Source of the DNA: an uncultured Bacilli bacterium
GTDB lineage: Bacteria; Bacillota_I; Bacilli_A; RF39; UBA660
DNA length: 9,264 nt
Direction: 5' to 3'
NCBI GenBank assembly: GCA_947624635.1
Contig: CANQLF010000073.1
Span: 1 to 9,264, forward strand
Of the stretch, positions 1-7,351 are shown piece by piece. Each line of letters opens with the position of its first letter. Position 1 is the first letter of the stretch. The position numbers were made by a program, and so were the translations under genes. The notes under the pieces are model-generated. The model had not been told where the DNA came from. It worked only from the letters and a program-made list of their open reading frames with translations, and made no database searches.

Positions 1-229
1 GAAATGTTTTATGTATTCCTTCTTCTTCTATTTTGTCTTCTTCTATTGGCCATAGTTCATTACTATTTATTAATTGTCCATCTTGGAAGTTAATATCTAA
101 ATCATATATAGTAGAATTAAAATCAGTTTCTTTTACTATTTTGAAATAAGCATAAGTTATACCGATTAATAACACTAATATCATTACTGTTATCATCATT
201 AAATCTAATTTTTTGTTTTCTTCTTTCAT
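1..229 (-). CDS. Exported protein with SipW-type signal peptide, N-terminal part only
   Basis: My own translation of the minus strand from ATG 227-229 gives 76 uninterrupted codons to the left edge. The N-terminus has a charged stretch (MKEENKKLD), a hydrophobic core at about residues 10-24 rich in M, I, L and V, then GITYAYFK. The G-[TI]-Y-A-[YF]-F pattern just after the core is typical of SipW-dependent signal peptides of TasA/camelysin-like exported proteins. The mature part begins with NSTIYDLDINFQDG and then becomes acidic (EEDKIEEEG). It is probably secreted or retained at the cell surface. The start is supported by a G-rich Shine-Dalgarno-like GGTGG about 7 nt upstream and by a strong promoter further upstream. 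The 3' end lies outside the window, so total length and any C-terminal domain are unknown. Export by the SipW route is family knowledge; the function is not recognised. Confidence 0.75.
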   Translation of the reverse strand, partial: MKEENKKLDLMMITVMILVLLIGITYAYFKIVKETDFNSTIYDLDINFQDGQLINSNELWPIEEDKIEEEGIHKTF

Positions 230-268
230 TATTAAACCACCACTTTTATTATTAACAATTCCAAGTAA

Positions 269-296
269 ATTATATAAAAATCCCCCCCCAAGTCAA
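269..296 (-). promoter_or_regulatory. Sigma-A-type promoter of the exported protein gene, with poly-G spacer
   Basis: On the minus strand, TTGACT (291-296; 5 of 6 to TTGACA) is followed by a 16-bp spacer and a perfect TATAAT (269-274). The predicted transcription start is near 261-262, giving a leader of about 33 nt before the ATG at 229. An A8 run lies two bases upstream of the -35 box (299-306) and could act as an UP element. Eight of the 16 spacer bases are a G tract. One extra G would give the optimal 17-bp spacing. Boxes and spacing are seen directly; activity is inferred. Confidence 0.7.
282..289 (-). repeat. Homopolymeric G8 tract (C8 on plus strand) in promoter spacer
   Basis: Eight consecutive C residues on the plus strand, in an intergenic stretch otherwise almost entirely A and T. 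Tracts of this length are prone to slipped-strand mispairing. Its location between the -35 and -10 boxes of a surface protein gene is the classic arrangement for transcriptional phase variation. Confidence 0.9.
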
Positions 297-396
297 GATT
301 TTTTTTCAACAGTTTTTTATTATCAATTTTAATCTCCATTTATATTTTATCAAAAATTGTTTTTACAGTCTATATATTTTTTAGTTATCAAATTTT

Positions 397-431
397 AAAA
401 TAACAAAAGAAGTAGATTTACCACTCCTTTT
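397..431 (-). terminator. Probable intrinsic terminator of polC
   Basis: Read on the minus strand, arms AAAAGGAGTGG (421-431) and CTACTTCTTTT (405-415) form an 11-bp stem with two G·U pairs around a 5-nt loop. The U-rich tail GTTATTTT (397-404) follows. The two G·U pairs become A·C mismatches on the plus strand, so the hairpin is specific to minus-strand transcripts, as expected for polC, whose stop codon is about 58 bases upstream. Confidence 0.5.
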
Positions 432-440
432 TAAAATATT

Positions 441-468
441 ATTATAATTTATTATAATTTATTATATT
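441..468. repeat. Short AT tandem repeat, 10-bp unit
   Basis: Two exact copies of ATTATAATTT (441-450, 451-460) followed by a partial third (ATTATATT), lying between the polC stop codon and its probable terminator. It may simply be low-complexity AT sequence. No function is apparent. Confidence 0.6.
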
Positions 469-488
469 AATAAAATTTATATGACGCT

Positions 489-3400
489 TTAAAATAAGCT
501 AAGTTGATTTGATTCATCCATTCCATCAAGTATACCCATTAATCTCATTTTAGCTATTGTAGTTTGAGAAATTTTTGCTCTAAATTGTAAGTCTTCTATA
601 CTTAAAAATGGATTTTTATTTCTTTCTTCAACGATTTTACTTGCGACTGTTCCACCTAATCCATCTATAGTTCTAAATGGTGGAATTAATGTTTTTTTAT
701 CGTCATCTATTACAAATTTATGTGAATCAGATTTATTTAAATCTATTGGTCCAAATTTAAATCCACGAGCTGACATTTCTAAAGCTAGTTCTAAAGCTTC
801 AAGTATCGCACTATCTTTATTTGTTGCATCATATCCTTTATTGTTGATTTCAAATATTTTATTTTTAATAGCGTCGTGTCCTTCTATCATGGTTTCTATA
901 TCAAAATCATCACTTCTGACACTAAAATATGTTGCATAATATTCTATTGGGTAATATATTTTAAACCAAGCAACTCTATAGGCCATCATAACATAAGCTG
1001 TTGCGTGAGCCTTTGGAAACATATATTTAATTTTACCACAAGTTCCTATATACCAATCATCTATTCCTTTTTCTTTCATTAATTTTTTGTATTCATCCCA
1101 TTGTTCTTTTTCTTTACTTGGTTTTCCTTTACGGACAAATTCCATGATTTTAAATGCATCGATAGGTTCTAGTCCGTGATACATTAGGTAAACCATTATA
1201 TCATCTCTACAACCTATAACATCTTTAAATTCACATACTTTATTTGCGATTAAATCTTTAGCATTTCCAAGCCATACATTAGTCCCGTGTGATAAACCTG
1301 ATATTTTTACAAGTTCAGCAAATGTTTTTGGTTTGGTATCTTTTAACATTTCTATAACAAATTTAGTTCCAAACTCTGGTACACCAAGTGTACCTGTTTC
1401 GCACATTATTTGTTCAGATTTTACACCTAATACATTAGGTGAACAAAATATACTTAACACTTTTTTATCATCAAAAGGTATTTCATCTAGTCCTACACCT
1501 GTCATATCACTTAACATTTTTAAAGCAGTGGGATCATCGTGACCTAATATATCAAGTTTTAATACATTATCGTGTATTGCATGGAAGTCAAAGTGAGTTG
1601 TATACCATCTATTAGAACTATCATCTGCAGGATATTGGTATGGGCTAAAATCAAATATATCCATATAATCTGGTACAACTATAATACCACCCGGATGTTG
1701 TCCAGTTGTTCTTTTAACTCCAGTACACCCTATAGCTAGTCTTTCTATTTCAGCAGGTGGAAGTTCTATTTCGCTATATTCACAGTAACCTTTCGCAAAA
1801 CCGTAAGCTGTTCTTTCTGCAACTGTACCTATTGTTCCTGCTCTATATACATTATGTTCACCAAACATTACTTTAGTGAAATCATGTGCCTTCCATTGAT
1901 AATCTCCTGAGAAGTTAAGGTCTATATCTGGTACTTTATCCGCATTAAATCCTAAGAATGTAGCAAATGGCATATCTTGTCCTTCTTTTTTCATTACTGT
2001 TCCGCATTCGCAAGTTTTATCAGGTAAGTCATATCCACTAAAATATTTAGAACCTAGGCTTTCACCATTTTCCTCAAATATACTTTTTTTGCAATTTGGA
2101 CATACATAGTGAGCAGGAAGCGGATTAACTTCCGTTATTCCCATCATTGTAGCGACAAAACTACTACCAACACTACCTCTACTACCTACAATGTAGCCAT
2201 CATCATTAGATTTTTTAACCAATTTTTGAGCAATCAAATATATTACGTCAAATCCTCCACCGATAATACCTTGAAGTTCTTTTTCTATTCTTTCGCTTAT
2301 TATATCTGGTAAGTTTTCACCATATATTTCTTTAGCTCTTTTATATACCATTTCTTTAACTTCTTCACTGCTATTTTCCATTTTAGGTGTATATAATTTA
2401 TCTTTAATTACTTGTACTTCTTCTATCATATCTGCTATTTTGTTTGTATTTGTAACTACTATTTCTTTTCTTGTATCTTCATCTATAAAATAAAATTCAT
2501 CTAACATTTCTTTAGTAGTCATAAAATGAAATGATGGAATATCTTTTATTACATTTGGTTTATATAAAGGATGGAATCCTCCTATACCTGGTAATTTTTG
2601 ATATATAATTACTTCTCTAAATTTTTTATCTTCTTTATCTAAATGATGTACATCACCTGTTGCGACTACCATTTTTCCTTTTTCTTTTGCGACTCTTATT
2701 ATTTTTTTAATGTTTTCTATCAATTCAGATTTTGAAGAAAAGTCTCCTGTTTGAATTAAGTGATCACAAACACTTGGCGGCTGTACTTCAATGTAATCAT
2801 AAAAAGACATTAAGTTAGATAACTCTTCATCACTTTTACTTTTTGCTTGAATAAATATTTCACCATTTACGCATCCACTACCTATAATTAAACCTTCCCT
2901 ATGTTTTTCTATTTCACTTCTAAGTATTCTAGGTGTTTTGTATAAGTATTTTGTATTTGCTAAAGATATTATTTTGAAAAGGTTTCTTAATCCTTCTTGG
3001 TTTTTAACTAAAATGTTTATGTGGTATAGATTACCAAATTTATGTATATCATCACTTTCAACTATAGTTTTAATATCACTTATTTTTTCTATGTTTCTAT
3101 CAGATAATTTTTTAAGCATTTTATGAAGAATTAAAGCAGTTGCTTCGGCATCGTAATCAGCTCTATGGTGTGATTCTTCATCGAACGGTATATCGTATCT
3201 TTTAACTAAAGCAGACAGGCTATGTCTTGCATAATTACTATCCATTACTCTAGATAATTCTAATGTGTCTATAACTGTATTTGTAAATTCACCGAGTCCA
3301 TATTTTTGATATGCAGCTTCCAAGAAAGATACATCGAATTTAGCGTTATGCGCAACCATTGGTAAATCTTCGAACCACTCTATGAAACGTCTTACAACAT

Positions 3401-4523
3401 TTTCTTCAGTATCTTTATCTTTTAGCATTTCATCTGTAATTCCTGTTAATTCTGTAATTTTTGGATTTAAATTTCTTCCAGGATTTATAAGTTCATCAAA
3501 TCTGTCAATAATTTCACCATTACATATTTTAACCGCACCAACTTCTATTATTTGATCAGCACCACCTGCATTAAATCCTGTTGTTTCAAAGTCGAATACT
3601 ACATAAGTGGTCTCAAGAAGCGGATTATCACTTTCTCTAAAAACCATATCTATGTTATCATCTATTAAGTTTATTTCAACACCATATATTACTTTCATTC
3701 CTTTAGCATTGTTATAAGCTTCAGGAAATGCTTGTACTGCATTGTGATCCGTTATCGCAATAGCTTTATGTCCCCATTCTCTAGCTCTATTTATAAGGTT
3801 AGTAGGACTTACTAGCCCGTCCATTTGACTCATAAATGTGTGTGCGTGTAACTCCACTCTTTTTTCTTCTGCATCATCTATTCTTACTATATCTTTACTT
3901 TCAATTTCTTGTAAGTTCCTTACATTTAAAACTAGGCTTTTGGCATAATTATCATCTTTTGTATAGCCTTCTACTCTATACCAATTTCCTTGTTTTAACT
4001 GCTTTTTCATACTTTCAAATTCTTCTTTATTGTTATAAAATATCTTTGCATACATACTACTTGTATAATCAGTTAGTTTAAGTGTTATAATTTTAAAATC
4101 ACTTTTACTTGATTCAAATAAATCTATTCCAAATAATTTACCTTCAATTATTACATTGTTTAACTCTTTATCCACATTATCCATACGGGATATCACACCA
4201 TTTATTTTTTCTCCGTATAAAATATCTGTTTTTTGTTCTATTACTTTTTCATCTACTTTTTTTTCTACAACTTCATTTTTTACTTCACTTCTTATATGAT
4301 AATTTATTTCACAATCATTAATATTACTAAATTTATTTTTAAAAAGATTAATAATTTCATTTGTAATATTATCATCTATTTTATTATCAACATCTATTAT
4401 CATTTTATATTTATTACTATTTTTATCTATAAATATTTTTTTTAAATTAGCTGTTTTAAATAAATCTATTTTATTTTTATCTAATCCTATTTTAGTTAAT
4501 ATTTCAATAAGTTTATTTTGCAT
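489..4523 (-). CDS. polC: DNA polymerase III alpha subunit, Gram-positive PolC type
   Basis: This is the replicative DNA polymerase with built-in 3'-5' proofreading, acting at the fork with the beta clamp. The 1344 residues show the PolC order: N-terminal domain (1 to about 105); OB-fold domain (about 108-200); PHP domain beginning VELHAHT (H226, H228); DEDDh exonuclease inserted in the PHP domain (FDFETTG with D311 and E313; HRADYD with H453 and D458); the rest of PHP (ATGDVHHLD); then the polymerase. The polymerase has the GSRGSVGSS motif, a four-cysteine zinc site (C808, C811, C838, C840), catalytic aspartates in PDIDLNFSG (D866, D868) and a C-terminal clamp-binding motif QLSLF (1340-1344). 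All key residues are present. It is somewhat shorter than the Bacillus subtilis protein (about 1437), mostly through a reduced N-terminal region. ATG 4521-4523 is preceded by GAGGG. The 3' neighbour is a surface protein, not the common rimP-nusA cluster. Confidence 0.98.
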   Translation of the reverse strand: MQNKLIEILTKIGLDKNKIDLFKTANLKKIFIDKNSNKYKMIIDVDNKIDDNITNEIINLFKNKFSNINDCEINYHIRSEVKNEVVEKKVDEKVIEQKTDILYGEKINGVISRMDNVDKELNNVIIEGKLFGIDLFESSKSDFKIITLKLTDYTSSMYAKIFYNNKEEFESMKKQLKQGNWYRVEGYTKDDNYAKSLVLNVRNLQEIESKDIVRIDDAEEKRVELHAHTFMSQMDGLVSPTNLINRAREWGHKAIAITDHNAVQAFPEAYNNAKGMKVIYGVEINLIDDNIDMVFRESDNPLLETTYVVFDFETTGFNAGGADQIIEVGAVKICNGEIIDRFDELINPGRNLNPKITELTGITDEMLKDKDTEENVVRRFIEWFEDLPMVAHNAKFDVSFLEAAYQKYGLGEFTNTVIDTLELSRVMDSNYARHSLSALVKRYDIPFDEESHHRADYDAEATALILHKMLKKLSDRNIEKISDIKTIVESDDIHKFGNLYHINILVKNQEGLRNLFKIISLANTKYLYKTPRILRSEIEKHREGLIIGSGCVNGEIFIQAKSKSDEELSNLMSFYDYIEVQPPSVCDHLIQTGDFSSKSELIENIKKIIRVAKEKGKMVVATGDVHHLDKEDKKFREVIIYQKLPGIGGFHPLYKPNVIKDIPSFHFMTTKEMLDEFYFIDEDTRKEIVVTNTNKIADMIEEVQVIKDKLYTPKMENSSEEVKEMVYKRAKEIYGENLPDIISERIEKELQGIIGGGFDVIYLIAQKLVKKSNDDGYIVGSRGSVGSSFVATMMGITEVNPLPAHYVCPNCKKSIFEENGESLGSKYFSGYDLPDKTCECGTVMKKEGQDMPFATFLGFNADKVPDIDLNFSGDYQWKAHDFTKVMFGEHNVYRAGTIGTVAERTAYGFAKGYCEYSEIELPPAEIERLAIGCTGVKRTTGQHPGGIIVVPDYMDIFDFSPYQYPADDSSNRWYTTHFDFHAIHDNVLKLDILGHDDPTALKMLSDMTGVGLDEIPFDDKKVLSIFCSPNVLGVKSEQIMCETGTLGVPEFGTKFVIEMLKDTKPKTFAELVKISGLSHGTNVWLGNAKDLIANKVCEFKDVIGCRDDIMVYLMYHGLEPIDAFKIMEFVRKGKPSKEKEQWDEYKKLMKEKGIDDWYIGTCGKIKYMFPKAHATAYVMMAYRVAWFKIYYPIEYYATYFSVRSDDFDIETMIEGHDAIKNKIFEINNKGYDATNKDSAILEALELALEMSARGFKFGPIDLNKSDSHKFVIDDDKKTLIPPFRTIDGLGGTVASKIVEERNKNPFLSIEDLQFRAKISQTTIAKMRLMGILDGMDESNQLSLF

Positions 4524-4549
4524 TATACCACGCCCTCACATCTAATAAA

Positions 4550-4572
4550 ATTATACCAAAAAAAGGTATAAT
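4550..4572 (-). promoter_or_regulatory. Probable polC extended -10 box within an inverted repeat
   Basis: On the minus strand TGGTATAAT (4550-4558) is an extended -10 match (TG-N-TATAAT), 26 bases upstream of the polC ATG; no convincing -35 box is visible. This box is one arm of a perfect 8-bp inverted repeat, ATTATACC and GGTATAAT, separated by seven identical bases (A7 on plus, T7 on minus). The same TGGTATAAT occurs again overlapping the polC start codon (4522-4530). The palindrome could be an operator or a hairpin between the upstream gene and polC. Confidence 0.4.
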
Positions 4573-4611
4573 AATAAATATTATATATACCCATTTATAT
4601 TAAAATTTTAT

Positions 4612-5301
4612 TCAAACATTAAAGAAATTATCTATTCCAATTACGCCATCGTAATAATAGTTCATTATTTCTATACATAATTTCATTTTATCTTTATTTA
4701 TTGTTTTGTTATTACTATATTCATTTATAATATCTTTAAATAACTTATCATAGTAAAAAGTAATTGATCCATATTTTGAATGAATAAGTAAATCTACTAA
4801 TTCATCTATTTTTGATTTAATATCATTTTCTAAATTAGATAATAAATAGTCATTTATATTTACTTTTTCACCATCAATTTCTATTTCACTACCTAATATA
4901 GAAGATAATTTCTTTTGTAGTGGTAATTCTTCTTTCTTAATATCTTCAATTAAATAATTTTTATATTGTAGTGTTTTTTTAACTGTGTATTTAGATATTT
5001 CTTGTTTCTTATTATCTATATTTTTATCTATTAAATTACCTATAACGTAATCTTTTTCTATAGTTTTATTAAATTCTACTATTTTATTTTCACTAATATC
5101 AATTAATACCCAACATTCTGGTTTAATCTGTTCATCACTACTCCATACATTATCATTTTCTAAAACTAACATTACACCAATATATAATTTATCATTTTCT
5201 ACTCTTAACATAGGATATAATGGAACATAATTTGTTAATTCTTTTTTTAATTTTTCATCATTTACAATATTTAAATATTTGTCTAAGTATAAATTATTCA
5301 T
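4612..5301 (-). CDS. Uncharacterised soluble protein coupled to the ECF sigma factor
   Basis: The 229-residue protein is not recognised. The first 90 or so residues alternate short hydrophobic strands (KLYIGVMLVLEND, ECWVLIDIS) and look beta-rich. Residues from about 95 to the end are charged and probably helical (VKKTLQYKNYLIEDIKKEE; LENDIKSKIDELVDLLIHS). There is no signal peptide, no transmembrane segment and only two cysteines, so no HxxxCxxC zinc anti-sigma motif. Its ATG (5299-5301) overlaps the stop codon of the sigma factor gene in ATGAATAA, with a good AAGGAGAG Shine-Dalgarno, so the two are translationally coupled. It ends with TGA (4612-4614), and polC follows on the same strand after 88 bases. 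Likely a sigma-factor partner (cytosolic anti-sigma or sensor) or a co-regulated effector; both are inference from context. Confidence 0.75.
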   Translation of the reverse strand: MNNLYLDKYLNIVNDEKLKKELTNYVPLYPMLRVENDKLYIGVMLVLENDNVWSSDEQIKPECWVLIDISENKIVEFNKTIEKDYVIGNLIDKNIDNKKQEISKYTVKKTLQYKNYLIEDIKKEELPLQKKLSSILGSEIEIDGEKVNINDYLLSNLENDIKSKIDELVDLLIHSKYGSITFYYDKLFKDIINEYSNNKTINKDKMKLCIEIMNYYYDGVIGIDNFFNV

Positions 5302-5767
5302 AGTATCTCTCCTTCACTTTTTTTCTAGCGTTATACAAATAATATTTTATATTTGCCTCACTAGAATTTAATTTATTACTTACTTCTTTTATTGAAAGGT
5401 CATTTAAGTAGTACAATTTAAATGATGATAATTCTTTTTCACTTAAATTTATTTTATTTAAGTCATCAATTATTTCTTTATAAACTATTTTATCAAGCAT
5501 ATCTACTTCAAATCCTATTTCATAAGATTCATCATATGAAATATTATTTTTTTCCTTTATATAACCTTTAGCTTTCTTGCACCAAATGTTATGCGCAATT
5601 TTCCATATTAAATTATCAAGCTTTTTAATATTTATATTTTCATTGAAGTATTCAAATATTGAGACAAATATGTTATTTGTTAAATCTTCTGCATCTTCTT
5701 TATTGTTAGTTTTCTTTAATGCCCAATTAAATATTTTATCGAAATATTCATCATATATTTTGTCCAC
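5294..5767 (-). CDS. ECF-type RNA polymerase sigma factor
   Basis: The 157-residue protein has the two-domain layout of group 4 (ECF) sigma factors, which redirect RNA polymerase to a small promoter set. Region 2 covers about residues 5-70: YFDKIFNWALKKTNNKEDAE, then the region 2.2 helix EDLTNNIFVSIFEYF, then NLIWKIAHNIWCKKAKG for regions 2.3/2.4 (-10 recognition). Region 4 covers about 107-155: LSEKELSSFKLYYLNDLS followed by a helix-turn-helix, IKEVSNKLNSSEANIKYYL, and a basic end, NARKKVKER (-35 recognition). I chose GTG 5765-5767 over the in-frame GTG at 5780-5782 because the strong Shine-Dalgarno GAAGGTGAT (5772-5780) overlaps the upstream GTG and is properly spaced from the inner one. 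The overlapping downstream gene is its probable partner. The stimulus is unknown. Confidence 0.88.
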   Translation of the reverse strand: MDKIYDEYFDKIFNWALKKTNNKEDAEDLTNNIFVSIFEYFNENINIKKLDNLIWKIAHNIWCKKAKGYIKEKNNISYDESYEIGFEVDMLDKIVYKEIIDDLNKINLSEKELSSFKLYYLNDLSIKEVSNKLNSSEANIKYYLYNARKKVKERYYE

Positions 5768-5771
5768 TTTT

Positions 5772-5780
5772 ATCACCTTC
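5772..5780 (-). promoter_or_regulatory. Ribosome binding site that fixes the sigma factor start
   Basis: GAAGGTGAT on the minus strand lies 4 bases before GTG 5765-5767. The alternative upstream GTG (5780-5782) overlaps this site and has no Shine-Dalgarno of its own, so translation most likely begins at 5767. Confidence 0.65.
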
Positions 5781-5810
5781 ACTTATATAGTGTATAATTT
5801 TTAATTTTGG

Positions 5811-5836
5811 TTAGTATTTTTTTATTAAAATGCTAA
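5811..5836. repeat. Inverted repeat between divergent genes
   Basis: TTAGTATTTT (5811-5820) and AAAATGCTAA (5827-5836) pair over 10 positions with one mismatch (a G·U pair in plus-strand RNA) around a 6-nt loop. The repeat sits midway between the sigma factor start (minus) and the DUF6904-like gene (plus), where an operator controlling both would be expected. In such AT-rich DNA a chance hairpin is also possible. Confidence 0.4.
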
Positions 5837-5877
5837 TATATTATTTGATAAGACTTTTATATTTTTTTTATATGATT

Positions 5878-5883
5878 TATAAT
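5878..5883 (+). promoter_or_regulatory. -10 box for the plus-strand three-gene cluster
   Basis: A perfect TATAAT lies 26 bases upstream of the ATG at 5910, leaving room for a short leader and the Shine-Dalgarno AAAGGAGATGA. No good -35 hexamer is found 16-18 bases upstream; the closest TTGATA (5845-5850) is too far away. The promoter may be weak or activator-dependent. Confidence 0.4.
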
Positions 5884-5909
5884 ATGGTTGTATTAAAGGA
5901 GATGAAGTT

Positions 5910-6635
5910 ATGTTAAAAGTAACGTTAACTGAAAATTATGCAGGTTTTACTATAAGTGGGGATCATGAAGATTTAGAATCATTATATGGTGCAATTAGTT
6001 ATTTGGTAGATGGGGATACAAAAGGTAAAGAAGAATATCTGATGCAAAATCATATATATGCCTTCTTATATGATTTAAGGCATGCTCATCAAGGTCAAAG
6101 AGAAGTATGTTTTGTAGATAATTATTTAGATGATGATACAAAAGAATGGTTTGGAATAAAGGAAACTGATGTAACACGTAACAATTTATATTATAGCTTT
6201 AATTACTTAATACCGCAACTATTATTAGATATGATTATTATTAAGCATTTCATTAAAAAAGTTCCAGATAAAAGCAAAGATGTTTATAATACTAATATAA
6301 ATTTGGTTAATTATTTTTATTCTTTAGTATTAAATTCATTTGGAAATATGCTTACACCTATTCAAATTAATAAAATTAAAAAAGGAATGTTAAATGCAAA
6401 TATTTATGATAAATTATTTTTCCCTCAATGGTTTGAGCTTATAGATATAGATTATATGAAAATGGGTAAATCTAAGAGGAAAAATGAAATTATGCATATT
6501 GCTGATAAAATATATAATTTTTATGATTATAGTGAATATACTAAGGAAAGAAATAAAATGTTAAAATATTGTAAAGAGAATAATTGTACATTGGATGACA
6601 TAGGTTATGACTATCCTGAAGAATTGGAGTGGTAA
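5910..6635 (+). CDS. DUF6904-like protein of unknown function
   Basis: The 241-residue cytoplasmic protein has no signal peptide or convincing membrane helix. The N-terminus (MLKVTLTENYAGFTISGDHED, then LESLYGAISYLV) and the motif YDLRHAHQGQRE at about residues 54-65, followed by NNLYYSFNYLIPQLLLDM at about 91-108, match my memory of the DUF6904 family, whose members carry a Y-D-[IL]-R-H-A-[YH]-Q-G signature and have no established function. The C-terminal half is helical and charged. ATG 5910 is preceded by a strong AAAGGAGATGA at 7-nt spacing. Its TAA is separated by only two bases from the ATG of the SEC-C gene, so the two are almost certainly co-transcribed and possibly coupled. The family assignment is from recall and was not checked by alignment; the coding call is firm. 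Confidence 0.8.
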   Translation: MLKVTLTENYAGFTISGDHEDLESLYGAISYLVDGDTKGKEEYLMQNHIYAFLYDLRHAHQGQREVCFVDNYLDDDTKEWFGIKETDVTRNNLYYSFNYLIPQLLLDMIIIKHFIKKVPDKSKDVYNTNINLVNYFYSLVLNSFGNMLTPIQINKIKKGMLNANIYDKLFFPQWFELIDIDYMKMGKSKRKNEIMHIADKIYNFYDYSEYTKERNKMLKYCKENNCTLDDIGYDYPEELEW

Positions 6636-6637
6636 AA

Positions 6638-7315
6638 ATGAAAATAGGAAGAAATGATCCATGCCCATGTGGAAGTGGGAAAAAATATAAGAAATGTTGT
6701 TTAGGTAAAGAAAATATAATTATCAATGATAATATTAATAATTTATTAAAGAAAAAAGAAGTTAAAAATCCAGAAATTAATAACAAACTTATAAATATTT
6801 ATATGAATAAAGATAGACTAAGTACTAAGAAAATAATAGATGACTTTTTAGAAGTTATGAACTATTTATTAGACTATGCTGAAGAGCATAATATTCGTAC
6901 TTTTGAAGAGTTAGATAAAGAAAATCTTATCGAAGAATTTACTATGAATGTTTTTTGTGACTTTGATTTAGAAATATTAAATTTAGATAAGAATGAATAT
7001 GACTTAAATATAACTAATAAATATTTAGACAGGGTTATTGAAGTACTTAATTTAGATTATAATGAATATGAAAACACTTTAAGAAATAAAGCAAATAGTT
7101 TGTTTAAATTAGGAAAAATAGATGAAGGTGAACAAATAATGTTAAACTTAATAAAGGAAAAGCATAATTCAATTTTTCCTTATGTAGAACTTGTTGATGA
7201 TTTTATTTATGTTGGTAATAAGGAAAAAGCTAAGTATTATTATGATCTTGGAATGAAGCAAAAAAATTTAAAAGATTTAGATGTTTTAGAATCAAGAGAA
7301 GATGAATTAAAATAA
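6638..7315 (+). CDS. SEC-C zinc-motif protein with TPR-like C-terminal region
   Basis: The 225-residue protein opens with MKIGRNDPCPCGSGKKYKKCC, a textbook SEC-C motif (C9-x-C11-x8-C20-C21) that binds zinc. It is known from the C-terminus of SecA, where it contacts SecB and ribosomes, and from many small uncharacterised proteins. Here the motif is N-terminal. The remainder is helical; about residues 145-215 (NTLRNKANSLFKLGKIDEGE, then YVELVDDFIYVGNKEKAKYYYDLGM) look like two degenerate TPR repeats, suggesting protein-protein interaction. I chose ATG 6638 rather than GTG 6629 because GGAG (6626-6629) is the ribosome binding site for the ATG and overlaps the GTG. The preceding stop codon lies two bases before this start. 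The partner is not known from sequence; a link to translation, secretion or protein quality control is only inference from the motif. Confidence 0.88.
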   Translation: MKIGRNDPCPCGSGKKYKKCCLGKENIIINDNINNLLKKKEVKNPEINNKLINIYMNKDRLSTKKIIDDFLEVMNYLLDYAEEHNIRTFEELDKENLIEEFTMNVFCDFDLEILNLDKNEYDLNITNKYLDRVIEVLNLDYNEYENTLRNKANSLFKLGKIDEGEQIMLNLIKEKHNSIFPYVELVDDFIYVGNKEKAKYYYDLGMKQKNLKDLDVLESREDELK

Positions 7316-7339
7316 TATTTCTTCTTTTTACATATATTC

Positions 7340-7347
7340 GAGGTGAT
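7340..7347 (+). promoter_or_regulatory. Ribosome binding site that fixes the HIT gene start
   Basis: GAGGTGAT lies 4 bases before GTG 7352-7354. An in-frame GTG at 7343 sits inside this site and is therefore unlikely to be the start. Confidence 0.65.
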
Positions 7348-7351
7348 AAAA

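Noticed and set aside
421..431. AAAAGGAGTGG on the minus strand as a ribosome binding site for a small gene after polC
   Set aside because: No open frame follows, and the bases form the 5' arm of the probable polC terminator.
230..488. Riboswitch or structured leader in the gap before the left-edge gene
   Set aside because: The predicted leader is only about 33 nt and the rest is low-complexity AT apart from the terminator and promoter; no known aptamer pattern is visible.
876..4445. Several plus-strand open frames of about 60-80 codons opposite polC
   Set aside because: They are antisense shadows of the polC coding sequence, rich in F, Y, S and L as expected from reversed AT-rich codons, with no family resemblance.
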